Of a stretch of 30,643 nt of DNA, positions 29,909 through 30,643 are shown piece after piece (position 1 is the stretch's first letter; each line of letters opens with the position of its first letter). Below the pieces are notes generated by a model. The model was not told where the DNA came from and ran no database searches. It saw nothing but the letters and a program-made list of their open reading frames with translations. The position numbers and the translations under genes are program-made. Source of the stretch: a virus; IMG/VR virus record IMGVR_UViG_3300025325_001456, positions 1 to 30,643 of that record; one strand, 5' to 3'.

Positions 29909-29939
29909 TGGCCAGCGGCGCCTGTTTCCATGTCAGAAA

Positions 29940-29971
29940 ATTACAAAAATCATAATTACAGTGACTACATC
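29940..29971 (-). repeat. Right arm of perfect 32-bp inverted repeat
   Basis: Mirror of 29731-29762. It begins two bases past the stop codon of the gene at 29973, on the side of that gene's 3' end. Confidence 0.9.
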
Positions 29972-29972
29972 G

Positions 29973-30643
29973 CTAAGCGAGCTGCCGCTGCCACTCTTGG
30001 ATGAGCTCTGCGACCTCCCCGGCGCCGGCCGCGTTGTTGTCTTGCAGTGCCGTCAGGATCATGGTCAGCCGCTTGCTGTTGCTGAGGATCTCGGCAAGCA
30101 TCCTCTGCCGCCAGAACGGGTTGGTGACGCCGTCGATTATCCGCATAAACTCCAGCAGGTCGTGAGCAGCGTGATCCCACTCCATAGCTGCTATCAGACT
30201 GACGACCTCATCCATCAGAGGAGACACGGATCTCTCTGCCATCCGGCTGTACTCCGTACGTTTGGCCAAGGCGTCCAGCCTCTTATAGGCAACGGCCAGC
30301 GAGCCTTCCATCACCTCATCGTTTTCGCGAAGCAGCGCCAGCCACTTCGGCAGGGCGTCGCGGTAGAGAGCGTCTGTCATCAACCTGTTGCGGCTCACCC
30401 CTTGGCGGGCGGCGACGAAGTCCATAACGTCGGCCAGCCAGCCGGCGACGCGGACGGTGATCACCTGTCCGCTAGGGGCGCGCCAAGACAGCGATACCGT
30501 TCTATCGTCGGCGATGTCGGCGGCCAGAGACGTTGCGATGTCGTCTGCTATCTCCTTCGGGTTCTGACCGTTTACCTGCCTGTTCAGCTGCACCAGTAGC
30601 TGGTGGAGCAGGCTGTCCTTCAGCTCCTGCGGCAGGGGGAACT
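29973..30643 (-). CDS. Ribbon-helix-helix-like DNA-binding protein (5' end outside window)
   Basis: The frame is open to the right edge (reading PLPQELKDSLLHQLLVQLNR before the GTG at 30593), so the gene begins outside the window. The middle part VITVRVAGWLADVMDFVAAR then QGVSRNRLMTDALYRDAL has the strand-helix-helix pattern of ribbon-helix-helix DNA-binding proteins. A long helical C-terminal half follows (LLEFMRIIDGVTNPFWRQRM) to a stop at 29975-29973. It lies beside the origin-like block and may bind its iterons or inverted repeat, or regulate its own operon. The domain call is from pattern only. Confidence 0.65.
   Translation of the reverse strand, partial: FPLPQELKDSLLHQLLVQLNRQVNGQNPKEIADDIATSLAADIADDRTVSLSWRAPSGQVITVRVAGWLADVMDFVAARQGVSRNRLMTDALYRDALPKWLALLRENDEVMEGSLAVAYKRLDALAKRTEYSRMAERSVSPLMDEVVSLIAAMEWDHAAHDLLEFMRIIDGVTNPFWRQRMLAEILSNSKRLTMILTALQDNNAAGAGEVAELIQEWQRQLA

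Larger units (their letters stand above)
29731..29971. other. Candidate replication origin block
   Basis: Within 241 bases: a perfect 32-bp inverted repeat at both ends, three tandem 9-base iteron-like units (29788-29814), three CATAGC units (29832-29849), a 36-base tract with 34 A/T (29851-29886) and a four-run G tract (29887-29908). Iterons beside an AT-rich tract are usual in replication origins. It lies between a DNA-binding protein gene and the replication genes. Function is inferred from architecture only. Confidence 0.5.

Noticed and set aside
29701-29931. 76-residue minus frame across the origin-like block
   Set aside because: It translates the TA and CATAGC repeats into low-complexity Tyr/Ile/Gly and overlaps the start of a well-supported gene.
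29731-29971. Insertion of a MITE-type mobile element
   Set aside because: The terminal repeats would fit, but no target-site duplication is seen outside the arms; kept only as an alternative to an origin.

Overview
The window is a piece of a tailed double-stranded DNA phage genome (Caudoviricetes, or a prophage of that type). The structural genes read as siphovirus-like: tape measure, baseplate hub, fibres and lysis genes on the plus strand, and replication and recombination genes packed on the minus strand. GC content is clearly above 50%. Starts are ATG or GTG with strong AGGAGG-type Shine-Dalgarno sites, and many gene pairs overlap by ATGA. Promoters with good TTGACA -35 boxes point to a bacterial sigma70-type host polymerase. 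I cannot name the host. No tRNA, rRNA, CRISPR array, transposase, integrase or clear phage repressor was seen. Both window ends cut through genes.

Layout. (1) 1-12.3 kb, plus strand: tail genes. The tape measure is split into two overlapping reading frames. After it come a gp27/XkdQ-like hub protein, a protein with a jelly-roll domain, a fibre with a lectin-like domain, and a 1302-residue fibre that combines Asp-box repeats with a beta-helix-like region. (2) 12.3-15.2 kb, plus strand: lysis region. Two related holin-like membrane proteins flank a TIM-barrel glycoside-hydrolase-like lysin, and the second holin has its own promoter. (3) 15.2-16.1 kb, minus strand: RuvC-like resolvase, a zinc ribbon and an unknown protein. 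(4) 16.14-16.69 kb: a non-coding control region with two back-to-back promoters whose -35 boxes form an inverted repeat, plus terminator-like hairpins on each side. A lone plus-strand gene follows. (5) 17.0-20.75 kb, minus strand: an M23 peptidase with a small membrane protein, many small and often zinc-binding proteins, and a macro-domain protein. (6) 20.8-29.7 kb, minus strand: DNA metabolism. This includes an XPF/ERCC4-like nuclease, a Sak4-like ATPase, a Cas4/RecB-like nuclease, a probable ssDNA-binding protein, an RlaP-like nucleotidyltransferase, a DUF4326 protein, a DinG/XPD-like helicase and a dCTP deaminase (probably dCTP deaminase/dUTPase). (7) 29.7-30.0 kb: an origin-like block bounded by a perfect 32-bp inverted repeat, next to a ribbon-helix-helix-like DNA-binding protein that runs off the right end.

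Working together, the minus genes would supply nucleotides, open DNA, recombine and resolve it. The plus genes build the tail and lyse the cell. The two blocks converge at 15207-15210. The parts least explained by known phage biology are the origin-like block at 29.73-29.97 kb, the 390-bp strongly structured non-coding stretch at 25.13-25.52 kb beside the RlaP-like gene, and the divergent control region at 16.2-16.7 kb.
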